A stretch of 64,000 nucleotides of DNA from Anderseniella sp963698275 (GTDB lineage: Bacteria; Pseudomonadota; Alphaproteobacteria; Rhizobiales; Aestuariivirgaceae), in contig CAVOQE010000001.1 in the NCBI GenBank assembly GCA_963698275.1, forward strand, positions 1,364,001 through 1,428,000. The letters run 5' to 3'. A model generated the notes under the pieces. It saw only the letters and a program-made list of their open reading frames with translations, was not told where the DNA came from and searched no databases. Below, piece after piece: positions 17,537 through 25,944 of the stretch (position 1 is the stretch's first letter; each line of letters starts with the position of its first letter). A program made the translations under genes and the position numbers.

Positions 17537-18387
17537 ACAACCACGATCAGAAGCCTGGCGGCCGCAGGATCGTTGTAGGGCTTACGGCTGCATCAGATGC
17601 CGACAGGACAATTGCTGCTGCTGCAGTTCTTGCCGGTGTCACTGAAGCCAAGATTGTCGGTCTTTTCATGCAAGAAGAGATCATGTTTGAGTTGGCGGAA
17701 TTTCCATTCGCGCGCGTTCTGAACTTCGACAGTCCGGCACCGCGCGAGTTTTCACGCCAATCCATGCAGGAAGCATTTGCCAGAACGGCTGCCGTCTGCA
17801 AGCGGGTTTTATCGGAACGTGCAGGCAAGGCGCAGGTAAACTGGTCATTCAGCACCAAACAGGGGGACCTGAGCGCGGCGTTTGAGGCAATGGCCGGCTC
17901 AGGCGATTATGTCGTCCTGCCGGGCGAAACGCATGGTATGGGCACGCACTCTCTGATCCACACCCTTCGCATGGTGCCTGCGGGCGTCGGAGGAGTGGTT
18001 GTGGCCGCACTTCATCGCAAAAGCCGGTCAACCGGTCCAATCGTGGCCATCGATGACGGGGATGAAACGGGAGCTCGCACAATTGTTCTGGCAGCCCGCC
18101 TTGCGGCTCTCGAGGACAGGCCATTGCATCTGATCGTGATTGCTGCGACAGACGCTGACGCCGAACGTATCGAGGCTCGCGCCGCGACATTGGTTAGCGG
18201 CAAACAAACCATGACGACGCATCGACATCTGCCAGGCTCTCCACAGTCTATTGCCGCAAGCCTCATTCACCTGTCGCCGTTCTTTGTTGTCGGAGATCTG
18301 GACGGTGAGCCGTTCAGCGACGATCAGATCGCCGTTTCGCTGTTCCGTGCTGCCAAAGCTCCAGTGCTTCTTTTACGCAAAGCCTGA
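17533..18387 (+). CDS. Double-domain universal-stress-like protein coupled to Lon-type protease
   Basis: The product has 284 residues. The ATGA overlap with the protease gene implies translational coupling. The first half (R-R-I-V-V-G-L-T-A-A-S-D-A-D-R-T, then G-D-Y-V-V-L-P-G) and the second half (G-P-I-V-A-I-D-D-G-D-E-T, then A-P-V-L-L-L-R-K) each follow the Usp-like alternation of strands and helices, although canonical ATP-binding glycines are poorly kept. I infer a regulator, adaptor or stress partner of the protease; that relation is not established. No signal peptide or membrane helix. Confidence 0.6.
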   Translation: MNNHDQKPGGRRIVVGLTAASDADRTIAAAAVLAGVTEAKIVGLFMQEEIMFELAEFPFARVLNFDSPAPREFSRQSMQEAFARTAAVCKRVLSERAGKAQVNWSFSTKQGDLSAAFEAMAGSGDYVVLPGETHGMGTHSLIHTLRMVPAGVGGVVVAALHRKSRSTGPIVAIDDGDETGARTIVLAARLAALEDRPLHLIVIAATDADAERIEARAATLVSGKQTMTTHRHLPGSPQSIAASLIHLSPFFVVGDLDGEPFSDDQIAVSLFRAAKAPVLLLRKA

Positions 18388-18750
18388 ACGGCGCTGCTTC
18401 AGCAATCTGAATACCGGCCGAATTTCGGTCTATGCCGAGGCAAGGAGTACTCTTGGGAGCAGTTGCCTGTGGTTTAAGTGCTGGAGACTTTTTCGGAGTT
18501 GCTGACACATTTTCCAGCAGGAAGCAGGTGCCTTTTTCCACGTCCCGCTGCTGGCACTGTCAGAACAATTCGGACCGATAAGCTAGGTTTCCCCAGTGTC
18601 CCATGAAGGCCATTGGCAACACCGACAGGCAGGAAATGGCTCGCTGGTAAAGCAATGGGTGAGAACATCCTGCAGCGATTGAGTGGGCATTAGAATTTCC
18701 AGCGATCAGGCCAAATTAGTCGCTCATCGACTGGCATTCCATGATGACAC
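18388..18750. other. Intergenic region between convergent genes
   Basis: The 363-bp gap lies between the Usp-like gene and phaC. No gene, clear terminator or regulatory site was recognised. Several short frames exist but none has coding character or a good start. Confidence 0.4.
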
Positions 18751-20658
18751 CTAGTCCTGCATCACATATGTGCCGGGAGCATTGCACAGCGGTTTGAAGC
18801 CTTTGGCGGCGGCACCCATGGCAGGAGGCGCAACCGTTTCTCCTGAGCGGGAATGCAGCCAGCCTGAAAATGCAGGCCACCAGGATCCACTTTCCACCGG
18901 GGTTTCATTGAACCAGGTTTGCGGGTCGCGATAATGCTCCTGTTCGTGCTTTGTCGCCAAACGGAAATGCCGGCGGGGATGCCCTGGCTCGGAGACAATC
19001 CCGGCATTGTGTCCGCCATTGGTGAGCACAAAAGTGAGTTCCGTATCGGCAAACAGGTGAAACTTGTAGACTGACTGCCATGGTGCGACATGATCCCACT
19101 CGGTACCAACTACGAAGATCGGGGCCCGGATGTCTGACAAGGCAACCGGGCGGCCTTCAACCTTGTAGCGGCCTTCCGACAGATCGTTGTCGAGGAACAG
19201 CTGGCGCAGATACTCTGAATGCATGCGATAGGGAAGGCGGGTCGCATCTGCATTCCAGGACATCAGGTCACTCATAGGTGAGCGTTCGCCCATAAGGTAA
19301 TCATGTATGACACGCGACCAGATCAGGTCGTTGGACCTCAACATCTGGAACGCACCGACCATCTGTTTGGTATCAAGGAAACCTTGCTCCCACATCATGT
19401 CCTCAAGAAAGGTGACCTGGCTCTCATTGATGAACAGCATCAGCTCGCCGGCCTCGGTAAAATCAGTCTGGGCGGCAAAGAAAGACAGGGATGCAAAACG
19501 CGTATCTTTGTTGCGTGACATGGTAGCAGCAGCCGTGGCAAGTAGCGTGCCGCCCAGGCAGTACCCAGCGCCATGGATTTTATGGCTGCCCGTGATGACT
19601 TCAATAGCGTCGACTGCAGCCATGACACCAAGTGTGCGGTAATCGTCCATGCCGAGGTCGCGGTCATCCGGGTCAGGATTCTTCCACGAGATCATGAAAA
19701 CCGTGAAACCCTGTTCCGTGAGATATTTCACCAGGGAGTTGTGTTCTGACAGATCAAGTATGTAATACTTCATGATCCAGGCAGGCACGATCAGTAACGG
19801 TTCAGGATGGACCTCATCGGTCACCGGTGCATACTGGATCAACTCGATCAGCCTGTTGCGATATACAACCTTGCCAGGTGTTACAGCAAGATTCTTACCA
19901 ACCTGGAAGGTCTCTGTGTCAACCGGCTTTTTGTCACTGATTGCCCTGTCCATATCATCCAGGTAGTTCTGGAAGCCACGCACAAGGTTCTGCCCGCCTT
20001 CACTCAAAGTCTGCTGAATGACTTCCGGATTAGAGAAAAGATAGTTCGATGGTGAAAAAACATCCAGTATTTGCCTGGTGGCAAAGCTGACAATGTTTTC
20101 GTGCTGATGGGTAACCCCACGAATACCGGTTGTTGCGTTGTGCCACCATTGCTGGTTGAGCAGGAAACCCTGATAAATCAGGTTGAAGGGAAACGCCTGC
20201 CAAGCCTCGCCAACGAACCGCTTGTCTTGTGGCAGCGGGTCTATACAGGTTGTTTCAGCATCTTGCCCGGTCGCAAATCGGCCTGCATAGTTGGCATAGC
20301 GTAGGGCCTTCTTTGTTGCCTTCTGGACCAGTTGTGACTGCTTGCCCGGCGAACTCGCGAGATGTACTGCCCAATCGGAATAGGCCGCTGCCAATGCACT
20401 TGGGGATAGACCGGAGGTCACCCGAGCGACGGCTGCGTGAACCGACCGGTCCAGAATATCCTGCAATGCTGTTGATGCGTATGAATCACGCTCGATCATT
20501 TGCAGCATGGGTCCAGATGGCGTCTCCGTTACGTCGTCGCCACATTTGCTCTGCAAATCTTGGGTATCTGCCAGATGACCCATAATATTGGCAGACCCGT
20601 TTGTCTTTTTCTGACGATCAGATTTGTGAATTTGATCAGGGACTGTTTGCTTCGACAC
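18751..20658 (-). CDS. phaC: Class I poly(3-hydroxyalkanoate) synthase
   Basis: A 635-residue protein from GTG 20658 with AAGGA 7 nt upstream. The catalytic triad is visible: Cys367 in the lipase-like box G-Y-C-L-G-G, Asp in E-W-D-H-V-A-P-W and His in N-G-G-H-N-A-G. The N-terminal extension (about 1-60) is low in structure and the PhaC N-domain follows. PhaC polymerises 3-hydroxyacyl-CoA into storage granules. The usual partners phaA, phaB and phaR are not in this window. The single gene lies in the FNR-linked stress island, with an FNR-like box 78-92 bp upstream, which suggests polymer storage under oxygen limitation. Confidence 0.92.
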   Translation of the reverse strand: MSKQTVPDQIHKSDRQKKTNGSANIMGHLADTQDLQSKCGDDVTETPSGPMLQMIERDSYASTALQDILDRSVHAAVARVTSGLSPSALAAAYSDWAVHLASSPGKQSQLVQKATKKALRYANYAGRFATGQDAETTCIDPLPQDKRFVGEAWQAFPFNLIYQGFLLNQQWWHNATTGIRGVTHQHENIVSFATRQILDVFSPSNYLFSNPEVIQQTLSEGGQNLVRGFQNYLDDMDRAISDKKPVDTETFQVGKNLAVTPGKVVYRNRLIELIQYAPVTDEVHPEPLLIVPAWIMKYYILDLSEHNSLVKYLTEQGFTVFMISWKNPDPDDRDLGMDDYRTLGVMAAVDAIEVITGSHKIHGAGYCLGGTLLATAAATMSRNKDTRFASLSFFAAQTDFTEAGELMLFINESQVTFLEDMMWEQGFLDTKQMVGAFQMLRSNDLIWSRVIHDYLMGERSPMSDLMSWNADATRLPYRMHSEYLRQLFLDNDLSEGRYKVEGRPVALSDIRAPIFVVGTEWDHVAPWQSVYKFHLFADTELTFVLTNGGHNAGIVSEPGHPRRHFRLATKHEQEHYRDPQTWFNETPVESGSWWPAFSGWLHSRSGETVAPPAMGAAAKGFKPLCNAPGTYVMQD

Positions 20659-20736
20659 CTTGATGTCCTTTCGTGCAGTCTGGCAGCCAGCACCCAGCTA
20701 TTGGGATTCAACATAGCGTCATTTTGCAGCGCAGCA

Positions 20737-20750
20737 TTGATCTTGATCAT
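20737..20750. promoter_or_regulatory. FNR-like box (one mismatch) upstream of phaC
   Basis: TTGATCTTGATCAT differs from consensus at one end base. It lies between the divergent phaC (start 20658) and the small secreted protein (start 20895). Confidence 0.4.
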
Positions 20751-20894
20751 GATCGGGATGAGGTTGCATGGATACTCTTTGATGGCTTCGCAATCTCCGG
20801 GTGTGATCCATATCAATGAAGTCGGCTTCTACACTGTGCATTGATGTCCATACATTATGCGTATGGTGTAATGCCAAAATGATAGGAGTTAGTG

Positions 20895-21302
20895 ATGAAT
20901 AGAGTGATGAAAATTGCGTTAGCTGGCTGTGCTCTCTGTGCAGCAGGTTTAACAGGTCTGGCCCCGGTGCAAACTGTTTCAGCAATGCCGGTTTCTGTGC
21001 AATCCGGTTATCAAGCAATCATAGGAGATAGCGTTGGCCTTCCGATCGTAAATGTGGCCAAACGACATAGATACAATCGGAGACGTCATGGAAGACGTCA
21101 CAGGACACGTCGTGGCCGGCATAGGCACTACCGTAATGGTTACTGGTATGCAGTTCCATTTTGGTTGGGAGCAGCTGCCATCGGTTCAGCAACTTCTTCA
21201 GCTGGAGGTAGATGTGAATACAAGAGTTGGCTTTGTGCTCAAAACTGGGGTAACGGAGGCCCTGATTACGAGGGATGCATGAGGTACGAAGGTTGCGATT
21301 GA
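20895..21302 (+). CDS. Small secreted basic protein with four-cysteine C-terminal module (paralogue of 2754-3257)
   Basis: The product has 135 residues from ATG 20895, preceded by AGGAG at 6 nt. A signal peptide covers about residues 1-30 (V-S-A-M cleavage region). A short Arg/His-rich block (about 56-78) is followed by F-W-L-G-A-A-A-I-G, then cysteines 107, 114, 128 and 134. The last part follows C-x6-C-x3-W-G-x5-Y-x-G-C-M-R-Y-x-G-C, identical in spacing to the gene at 2754. No named family recognised. Cysteine pairs imply an oxidising compartment or metal/heme binding. FNR-like site 20737-20750 lies about 145 bp upstream. Confidence 0.65.
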   Translation: MNRVMKIALAGCALCAAGLTGLAPVQTVSAMPVSVQSGYQAIIGDSVGLPIVNVAKRHRYNRRRHGRRHRTRRGRHRHYRNGYWYAVPFWLGAAAIGSATSSAGGRCEYKSWLCAQNWGNGGPDYEGCMRYEGCD

Positions 21303-21312
21303 CCTTCGACAA

Positions 21313-21340
21313 TTGGCAATTATTGGTCAATAACTGCCAA
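21313..21340. repeat. Imperfect palindrome downstream of small secreted gene
   Basis: Two 13-nt arms, TTGGCAATTATTG and CAATAACTGCCAA, pair with one mismatch around a two-base centre. It may be an RNA hairpin at the mRNA end or a protein site. Confidence 0.45.
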
Positions 21341-21354
21341 AAATGAGACATTGG

Positions 21355-21609
21355 TCAAAAGGGACATCTTCCACAAAGAGGATGTCCCTTTTTATTTGAT
21401 GAACTGCGTGTATCCATAATCCCTGCGAAACGTTCGACCGGCTGATCCTCTTGCAGGATATGGACATGGGGCAACATAATTATGCTGACGAGACAATCAC
21501 CGACTGCCCTTGGAACCCGGCGAATGACGGGGTCACGATCCGTTACGGTCCCCACCGACTTGTCCGGTGTAACAAAAACCGGAGTATACATGATCTGACG
21601 CATCAGCAC
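21355..21609 (-). pseudogene. Decayed CBS-domain protein remnant
   Basis: The 84-residue frame starts like a CBS domain (I-M-Y-T-P-V-F-V-T-P-D-K-S-V), then jumps to the end of one (V-G-T-V-T-D-R-D-P-V-I-R) with about 25 expected residues missing. It continues into the start of a second CBS repeat (D-Q-P-V-E-R-F-A-G-I-M-D) and breaks off at the terminator. CBS proteins often sit in FNR- or stress-linked islands, so this is probably a lost member. Not expected to be functional. Confidence 0.5.
21358..21391. terminator. Rho-independent terminator (can act in both directions)
   Basis: A perfect 11-bp stem, AAAGGGACATC with GATGTCCCTTT, closes a 12-nt loop and runs into TTTTTA on the plus strand. 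It ends the transcript of 20895-21302; on the minus strand an A-tract gives the complementary T run. Confidence 0.75.
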
Positions 21610-21689
21610 TTAAGCGTCTTTGGTCTTTGTGTCCGTCGGGGGCAGAGAATTGACAGTCTGACGATAGCGTGTTTGTGACTGTGCTTAAA

Positions 21690-21703
21690 TTTACACAGAT
21701 CAA
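21690..21703. promoter_or_regulatory. FNR-like box (one mismatch) upstream of CBS remnant
   Basis: TTTACACAGATCAA differs from consensus by one base. It lies about 80 bp before the remnant start, consistent with the remnant once being in the same regulon. Confidence 0.3.
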
Positions 21704-21776
21704 TGTCCTTAAAGACGCTCACGGTAGAGGGCTGCGGTAGCCTTGCGCTATGCGTGCACGTCGCTGACCCGTCTTA

Positions 21777-22673
21777 TCACTTGCCTTTCTTGCGTCTATT
21801 GCGAGTGTTCAGCGCCTCGAAACCGACAATCACATCGAGCAATTCGGTAGTGATTTCGCTCTGGCGAACTGATCGTGTCTCAGCAGTCAGCTCCTCCAGT
21901 TGTTCATCAATCGACTGTTCGGCCTGCTGCATCCTGGCAAGCCGTGCGGCATTTTCCGTCACCAGCGCCTCGGCGGCGGCGCGAAACAGGTCCGTAAACA
22001 GATAACTGCGTATCAGCGCCGCGAAAAGCTGATCCGGTGGCAGGCTGAACTGCGGCAAGCTGCGCGAGGTCCATGGACGTTTGGCTAGCGCACCGATCAG
22101 CTCGGGATCCAGAGGCAGCAGGCCCTGCAATACCGGGACCTGCTGGCCATGCTCGATGCGCTGCATGAAAACCAGCGACACAGCGATTACCCCCGATCCA
22201 CTGGCACGGCGGATCCCATCCAGCCGGGTGATCAAGCTGCCCGCCAGCCGTCCCAGTCCGTCCGAGGTTGCGGGCGGCAGCAGTGTCGCCTCTCTCAAGA
22301 TGTTCAGCCCCGTTATGGCATCTTCCATCTGCGCGCCGACACAGATCACCTTTGCAGCCTGCGGCTTCTCCACAGCCTGCGCGACCTTGGCCGCCAAAAT
22401 CTCGTTGTAGTTGCCGCAAAGCCCGTGGTCAGACCCGAAAACGATGATGACCGGCACCGCCCCCTGTTCGGGCTCAAGAGGCAGCGCTCCAGTGCGATGG
22501 AGGAACGCGTGGAAGCCATCAAGCACCGTGTTGCGATAGCCCTCGATTGCGCGGGCTGCCTGTTCGTACGGCAGCGCATTAATTGCGGACATGGTTTTCA
22601 TCGTGCGCACGATGCCGCGAATGCTGCGCATGGTCCCGGTGCGGTGGTTTAGCAGCTCAAGCGTCTGCGTCAT
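21777..22673 (-). CDS. atpG: N-ATPase gamma subunit
   Basis: A 298-residue central-stalk subunit. The start at 22673 overlaps the atpA stop (ATGA); an upstream ATG at 22694 would overlap more. The N-terminal helix (R-x2-S-I-R-G-I-V-R-T-M-K-T-M-S-A-I) and the C-terminal helix (R-Q-x-E-I-T-T-E-L-L-D-V-I-V-G) are the gamma signatures, and F-G-S-D-H-G-L-C-G-N-Y-N matches the conserved core strand. Gamma couples rotation of the c-ring to the catalytic head. It is the last gene of the operon, as in known N-ATPase operons. Confidence 0.88.
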   Translation of the reverse strand: MTQTLELLNHRTGTMRSIRGIVRTMKTMSAINALPYEQAARAIEGYRNTVLDGFHAFLHRTGALPLEPEQGAVPVIIVFGSDHGLCGNYNEILAAKVAQAVEKPQAAKVICVGAQMEDAITGLNILREATLLPPATSDGLGRLAGSLITRLDGIRRASGSGVIAVSLVFMQRIEHGQQVPVLQGLLPLDPELIGALAKRPWTSRSLPQFSLPPDQLFAALIRSYLFTDLFRAAAEALVTENAARLARMQQAEQSIDEQLEELTAETRSVRQSEITTELLDVIVGFEALNTRNRRKKGK

Positions 22674-24193
22674 CGGCTTCGATCCCTTCCGCAATCGCCT
22701 TGCGCGCAGTCGTCAATGATACCGGCGCGGTCCTCGTCGGCCAATTTCCGGTTCCCTGCGATCTTAGCCTCCAAACCGTGATCATCCGTGCGTATTGTTG
22801 CGCGGATTGCATTCATAGCGGCACGCGTCTGCTTCTCGTCCAGGTCGTCCAGCAACCCCTCCATCGCTGCAACCAAGACCGCTAGCTGTTCGGCTGCAGG
22901 CATCGGGTCGCGTTCGGACTGTAGCAATGCTGCGCGCATCGCTGTCCCGCGCGCCAGTCGCGCTCGTGTGGCCTGATCCAGTCGCGTGCCAAACCGGGCG
23001 AATTCCTCCAACTCTTCGAACTGCGAAAGTGTTACCCGCAGGTTGCCTGCAACTTCGCGGAACGCGCGGCGCTGGGCCTTGCCACCGACGCGCGAAACCG
23101 ACACGCCAAGATCAACGGCGGGGAACTGATTTTTGCGTACCAGACCGGGTGACAGATAGATCTGGCCATCGGTGATCGAGATAAGGTTGGTCGGGATATA
23201 GGCCGACAGGTTTTCGGCCTGTGTCTCGACCACTGGCAGAGCCGTGATCGAGCCGCCGCCGGCTGCGTCAGTAAACTGGCCTGCACGTTCCAGGAGGCGA
23301 GCATGGACATAGAAGATGTCGCCCGGAAATGCTTCGCGCCCCGGCGGTCGGCGCAAAAGCAGTGACAATTCGCGGTAAGCATGAGCGTGATGGGTGAGAT
23401 CGTCCATCACCACCAGCACATCACGTCCCTTGGCCACAAAACTCTCGGCAATCGACATTGCGGCATAAGGCGCGATATAAACCAGCCCCGGCGCATCCTC
23501 GTCGCCTGCGGCAATGATGATGGAATTATCCATCATGCCGCCTTCACGGATGGCGCCGATTACCTTGGCCACCGCATCACCTCGCTGGCCGATGGCGCAA
23601 TAGATACAGATCACATCGGTGTTCCGCTGGTTCAGGATCGTATCGACCGCGATAGAGGTCTTGCCCGTCTGCCGGTCGCCGACGATCAGTTCGCGCTGTC
23701 CCAACCCCACGGGTACGGCAGCATCGATTACTTTCAGCCCGGTCGCAAGTGGCCGAACAACAGCGGAGCGGTGCAGGATGTCCGGCGCTTCGACTTCGAT
23801 CGGGTGCAGGACGGTCGCATCGACCGGGCCCTTCCCGTCTTGCGGGCGGCCTAGTGCGTCTACAACGCGACCCAGGAGCGCGGGCCCTACCGGTACGCTG
23901 ACCACCTGATTTGTCCGGCGCACATTCTCGCCCAGGGTAAGATTTTCCGAGGGGCCAAGCAGGACGATACCCAGCCGGTCCGGCTCAAGGTCAAAAACGA
24001 TCCCGCGCACGCCAGAGGCGAATTCCAGAAGTTCGTCCGACAGCGCGCGCGCCAGACCGGTAACGATGGCGATACCGTCGCCGACTTCGGCCACACGACC
24101 GATCTCGCTGATCTTTGGCGGTGGAGGCGGGCTGTCCAGCAGCGCCTGCACCAGATCTTGGGTGGTGAGCCCTGCAGCGGTATCAGGCTGCAT
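22670..24193 (-). CDS. atpA: N-ATPase alpha subunit
   Basis: A 507-residue non-catalytic head subunit with P-loop G-D-R-Q-T-G-K-T-S, the A-x-P-Y-A-A-M-S-I-A-E region and a C-terminal helical domain (A-R-L-A-R-G-x-A-M-R-A-A-L-L-Q). Overlaps atpF by 11 bp and atpG by four. Length matches alpha subunits in general. The alpha of the ordinary F-type operon is not in this window, so this is presumably a second ATPase set in the genome. Confidence 0.92.
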   Translation of the reverse strand: MQPDTAAGLTTQDLVQALLDSPPPPPKISEIGRVAEVGDGIAIVTGLARALSDELLEFASGVRGIVFDLEPDRLGIVLLGPSENLTLGENVRRTNQVVSVPVGPALLGRVVDALGRPQDGKGPVDATVLHPIEVEAPDILHRSAVVRPLATGLKVIDAAVPVGLGQRELIVGDRQTGKTSIAVDTILNQRNTDVICIYCAIGQRGDAVAKVIGAIREGGMMDNSIIIAAGDEDAPGLVYIAPYAAMSIAESFVAKGRDVLVVMDDLTHHAHAYRELSLLLRRPPGREAFPGDIFYVHARLLERAGQFTDAAGGGSITALPVVETQAENLSAYIPTNLISITDGQIYLSPGLVRKNQFPAVDLGVSVSRVGGKAQRRAFREVAGNLRVTLSQFEELEEFARFGTRLDQATRARLARGTAMRAALLQSERDPMPAAEQLAVLVAAMEGLLDDLDEKQTRAAMNAIRATIRTDDHGLEAKIAGNRKLADEDRAGIIDDCAQGDCGRDRSR

Positions 24194-24950
24194 CGGTCAA
24201 TCCTTTTGCTACGCGCCGCCCTGCGCGATCCTCCAGCAACGCGTCAAGTCCGTCGAGATAGCTGTCCACCGTCCACATGACATGGGCACCGCCCAACTGT
24301 AAGGTCAGACCAGGCGATTGGGACGGATCGGTGTCGAAGCGCACAGTGAAACGGGGAAGGACCGAGGTAATCTCTTTGGTCAGGCGGGCGGCCGCTTTCG
24401 TAGGCAGCGGATCACGCGTCAGCACGACAGCCTCGCGGCTGTCACCAGCGGCATTGCGCAACTCATCCGCAATTGAGCCAAGCTGCGCCACGGTATGGTC
24501 AATGATCCGTTGTTCCAGCGTTTCATCTGCAAGGTCGGACAACGCCTTGCGTGTCAGGGACAGCAGTGCCTCGGCACCGGTGCGGTGTAAATCAGCTGTG
24601 TATTTCTGTGCCTCCTCGGCGCGTTGCGCCTCGCGGTCGGTCTGTTCCGTCGCCAACCGTTTGTGGGTTTCGGCAAGAAGGGCGTCGCGTTCAGCTCCGG
24701 CTGCCGCGCGTGCTTCATCCAGCGTTTCGGCTCTGCTGGCGCGGAGCGCGGATATCTCGGCATTGTGATCTGCCTCGGCGGCTTCGGCCGCCTTGCGGAT
24801 CGTCGCCGCCTCAGCCATGCGGTCAGCGATCTCCTTTTCACGCGCATCGACACCGTCCAGGATCGGCCGATAAAGAAAGCGCTTCAGCAGCCAGATCAGA
24901 ACCAGAAAATTGACGATTTGGGCTCCGACAGTAATCCAGTCGATCGACAT
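24183..24950 (-). CDS. atpF: N-ATPase b subunit with delta-like C-terminal part
   Basis: A 255-residue protein from ATG 24950. Residues 8-28 are a membrane helix, about 30-130 a highly charged Ala/Glu/Arg coiled coil (the peripheral stalk), and about 140-250 end in L-T-L-Q-L-G-G-A-H-V-M-W-T-V-D-S-Y-L-D, which resembles the C-terminal domain of F-type delta. No separate atpH is in the operon, so this chain may supply both functions. A frame continues upstream to 25328 through atpE but is non-coding. Two bp separate the start from the atpE stop. Confidence 0.85.
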   Translation of the reverse strand: MSIDWITVGAQIVNFLVLIWLLKRFLYRPILDGVDAREKEIADRMAEAATIRKAAEAAEADHNAEISALRASRAETLDEARAAAGAERDALLAETHKRLATEQTDREAQRAEEAQKYTADLHRTGAEALLSLTRKALSDLADETLEQRIIDHTVAQLGSIADELRNAAGDSREAVVLTRDPLPTKAAARLTKEITSVLPRFTVRFDTDPSQSPGLTLQLGGAHVMWTVDSYLDGLDALLEDRAGRRVAKGLTDAA

Positions 24951-24952
24951 GT

Positions 24953-25243
24953 CTAGCCACCTGTACTTTGCGCTGCTGTTTCGACGGCCGCATTCCAGAA
25001 GGGGTTGGCGAAAAGCAGAATCATGGCAACGACGAAACAGTAGATCGCAGTCGATTCGATCATGGCAAGGCTGACAAACAATGTTCGGGATAGCGTTGAC
25101 GATGCATCGGGTTGCTGCGCTATGGCATTGAGCGCCGCTGCTGCCGCACGACCCTCGCCAAGCGCCGGACCCAGCGCGCCGAAGGATACGGTGAGGCCTG
25201 CTGTAAAGATGGATATGACGGCGATGATGGAGAGGTCGGTCAT
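24953..25243 (-). CDS. atpE: N-ATPase c subunit (rotor ring)
   Basis: A 96-residue, two-helix hairpin subunit. The first helix has a Gly-rich face (G-A-L-G-P-A-L-G-E30-G) with a carboxylate; the second has M-I-E63-S64-T65, the ion-binding site. Carboxylates in both helices and an E-S-T triad are features described for N-ATPase c subunits and are shared in part with Na+-binding rings. The Q-Q-P loop faces the gamma foot. The start overlaps the end of atpB by four bases. Whether it moves H+ or Na+ cannot be decided here; one characterised N-ATPase c-ring is reported to be proton-specific. Confidence 0.9.
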   Translation of the reverse strand: MTDLSIIAVISIFTAGLTVSFGALGPALGEGRAAAAALNAIAQQPDASSTLSRTLFVSLAMIESTAIYCFVVAMILLFANPFWNAAVETAAQSTGG

Positions 25244-25944
25244 GTCTGATCCTTTGCGGTTTGTTTGGTATCGGGCAGCGGCGGTGAAGCGGTTGCCGAC
25301 GAGATGTAGACGGTGGCGAGGATGGCAAAGATATAGGCCTGGATGATGCCGGTCAGCAGGCCAAGCATATCCATCACCACGGGAAAGAAGAACGGCGCCA
25401 CGCCCAGCAGGATTGCGGCTATTACAGCGCCACTCATGATGTTGCCGTAAAGCCGGATCGCGAGCGAGATGCCACGCGTGAATTCGCTGATTATGTTGAA
25501 CGGCAGCATGAAGACCGACGGCTCCAGATAGGTGCGCAGATAGCCGCCCAATCCACGGCTGCCGATGCCGAAAAGCGGAACCGCCACCAAGACCGACAGC
25601 GCCAGCGCCGTGGTGGTGGAGAGCGAGGCGGTGGGTGGATCGAAACCGGGAACCACCGTTAGCAGGTTTGAGGTGACGATAAACAGAAACAGCGTGCCGG
25701 TGAAATAAAGCAGCCGCCGGTCGCGGCGTTGTGTGATTTCGGAAATCTGGCTCTGAATGCCGTTCACGATAACCTCAAGCGTGGTACGCCAGCGATCGGG
25801 CGGCACATCCGGTCTCAAGTTGCGGGTGATCAGGACTGATACGCCGGTCAGCAGCGCCATGATCAACCAGGTGTTGAAGATCGTGCTGTTGACGGCGATG
25901 CCACCAATCACAAAAGCGATGCTGTCGTCAGGGGTCAGTTCCAT
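25240..25944 (-). CDS. atpB: N-ATPase a subunit (stator ion channel)
   Basis: A 234-residue membrane protein with five or six helices. The essential stator arginine is visible in S-L-A-I-R-L-Y-G-N-I-M-S-G, followed by the last hairpin with I-I-Q-A-Y-I-F-A-I-L-A-T-V-Y-I. The start at 25944 overlaps atpR by 10 bp. With atpE it forms the ion path through the membrane. Length and order agree with N-ATPase operons. Confidence 0.9.
   Translation of the reverse strand: MELTPDDSIAFVIGGIAVNSTIFNTWLIMALLTGVSVLITRNLRPDVPPDRWRTTLEVIVNGIQSQISEITQRRDRRLLYFTGTLFLFIVTSNLLTVVPGFDPPTASLSTTTALALSVLVAVPLFGIGSRGLGGYLRTYLEPSVFMLPFNIISEFTRGISLAIRLYGNIMSGAVIAAILLGVAPFFFPVVMDMLGLLTGIIQAYIFAILATVYISSATASPPLPDTKQTAKDQT

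Larger units (their letters stand above)
21303..21776. other. Intergenic region with palindrome, terminator and a gene remnant
   Basis: The 474-bp gap between the small secreted gene and the N-ATPase operon holds an imperfect palindrome (21313-21340), a strong terminator hairpin (21358-21391), a decayed CBS-domain frame (minus strand) and an FNR-like site at 21690-21703. Confidence 0.5.
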
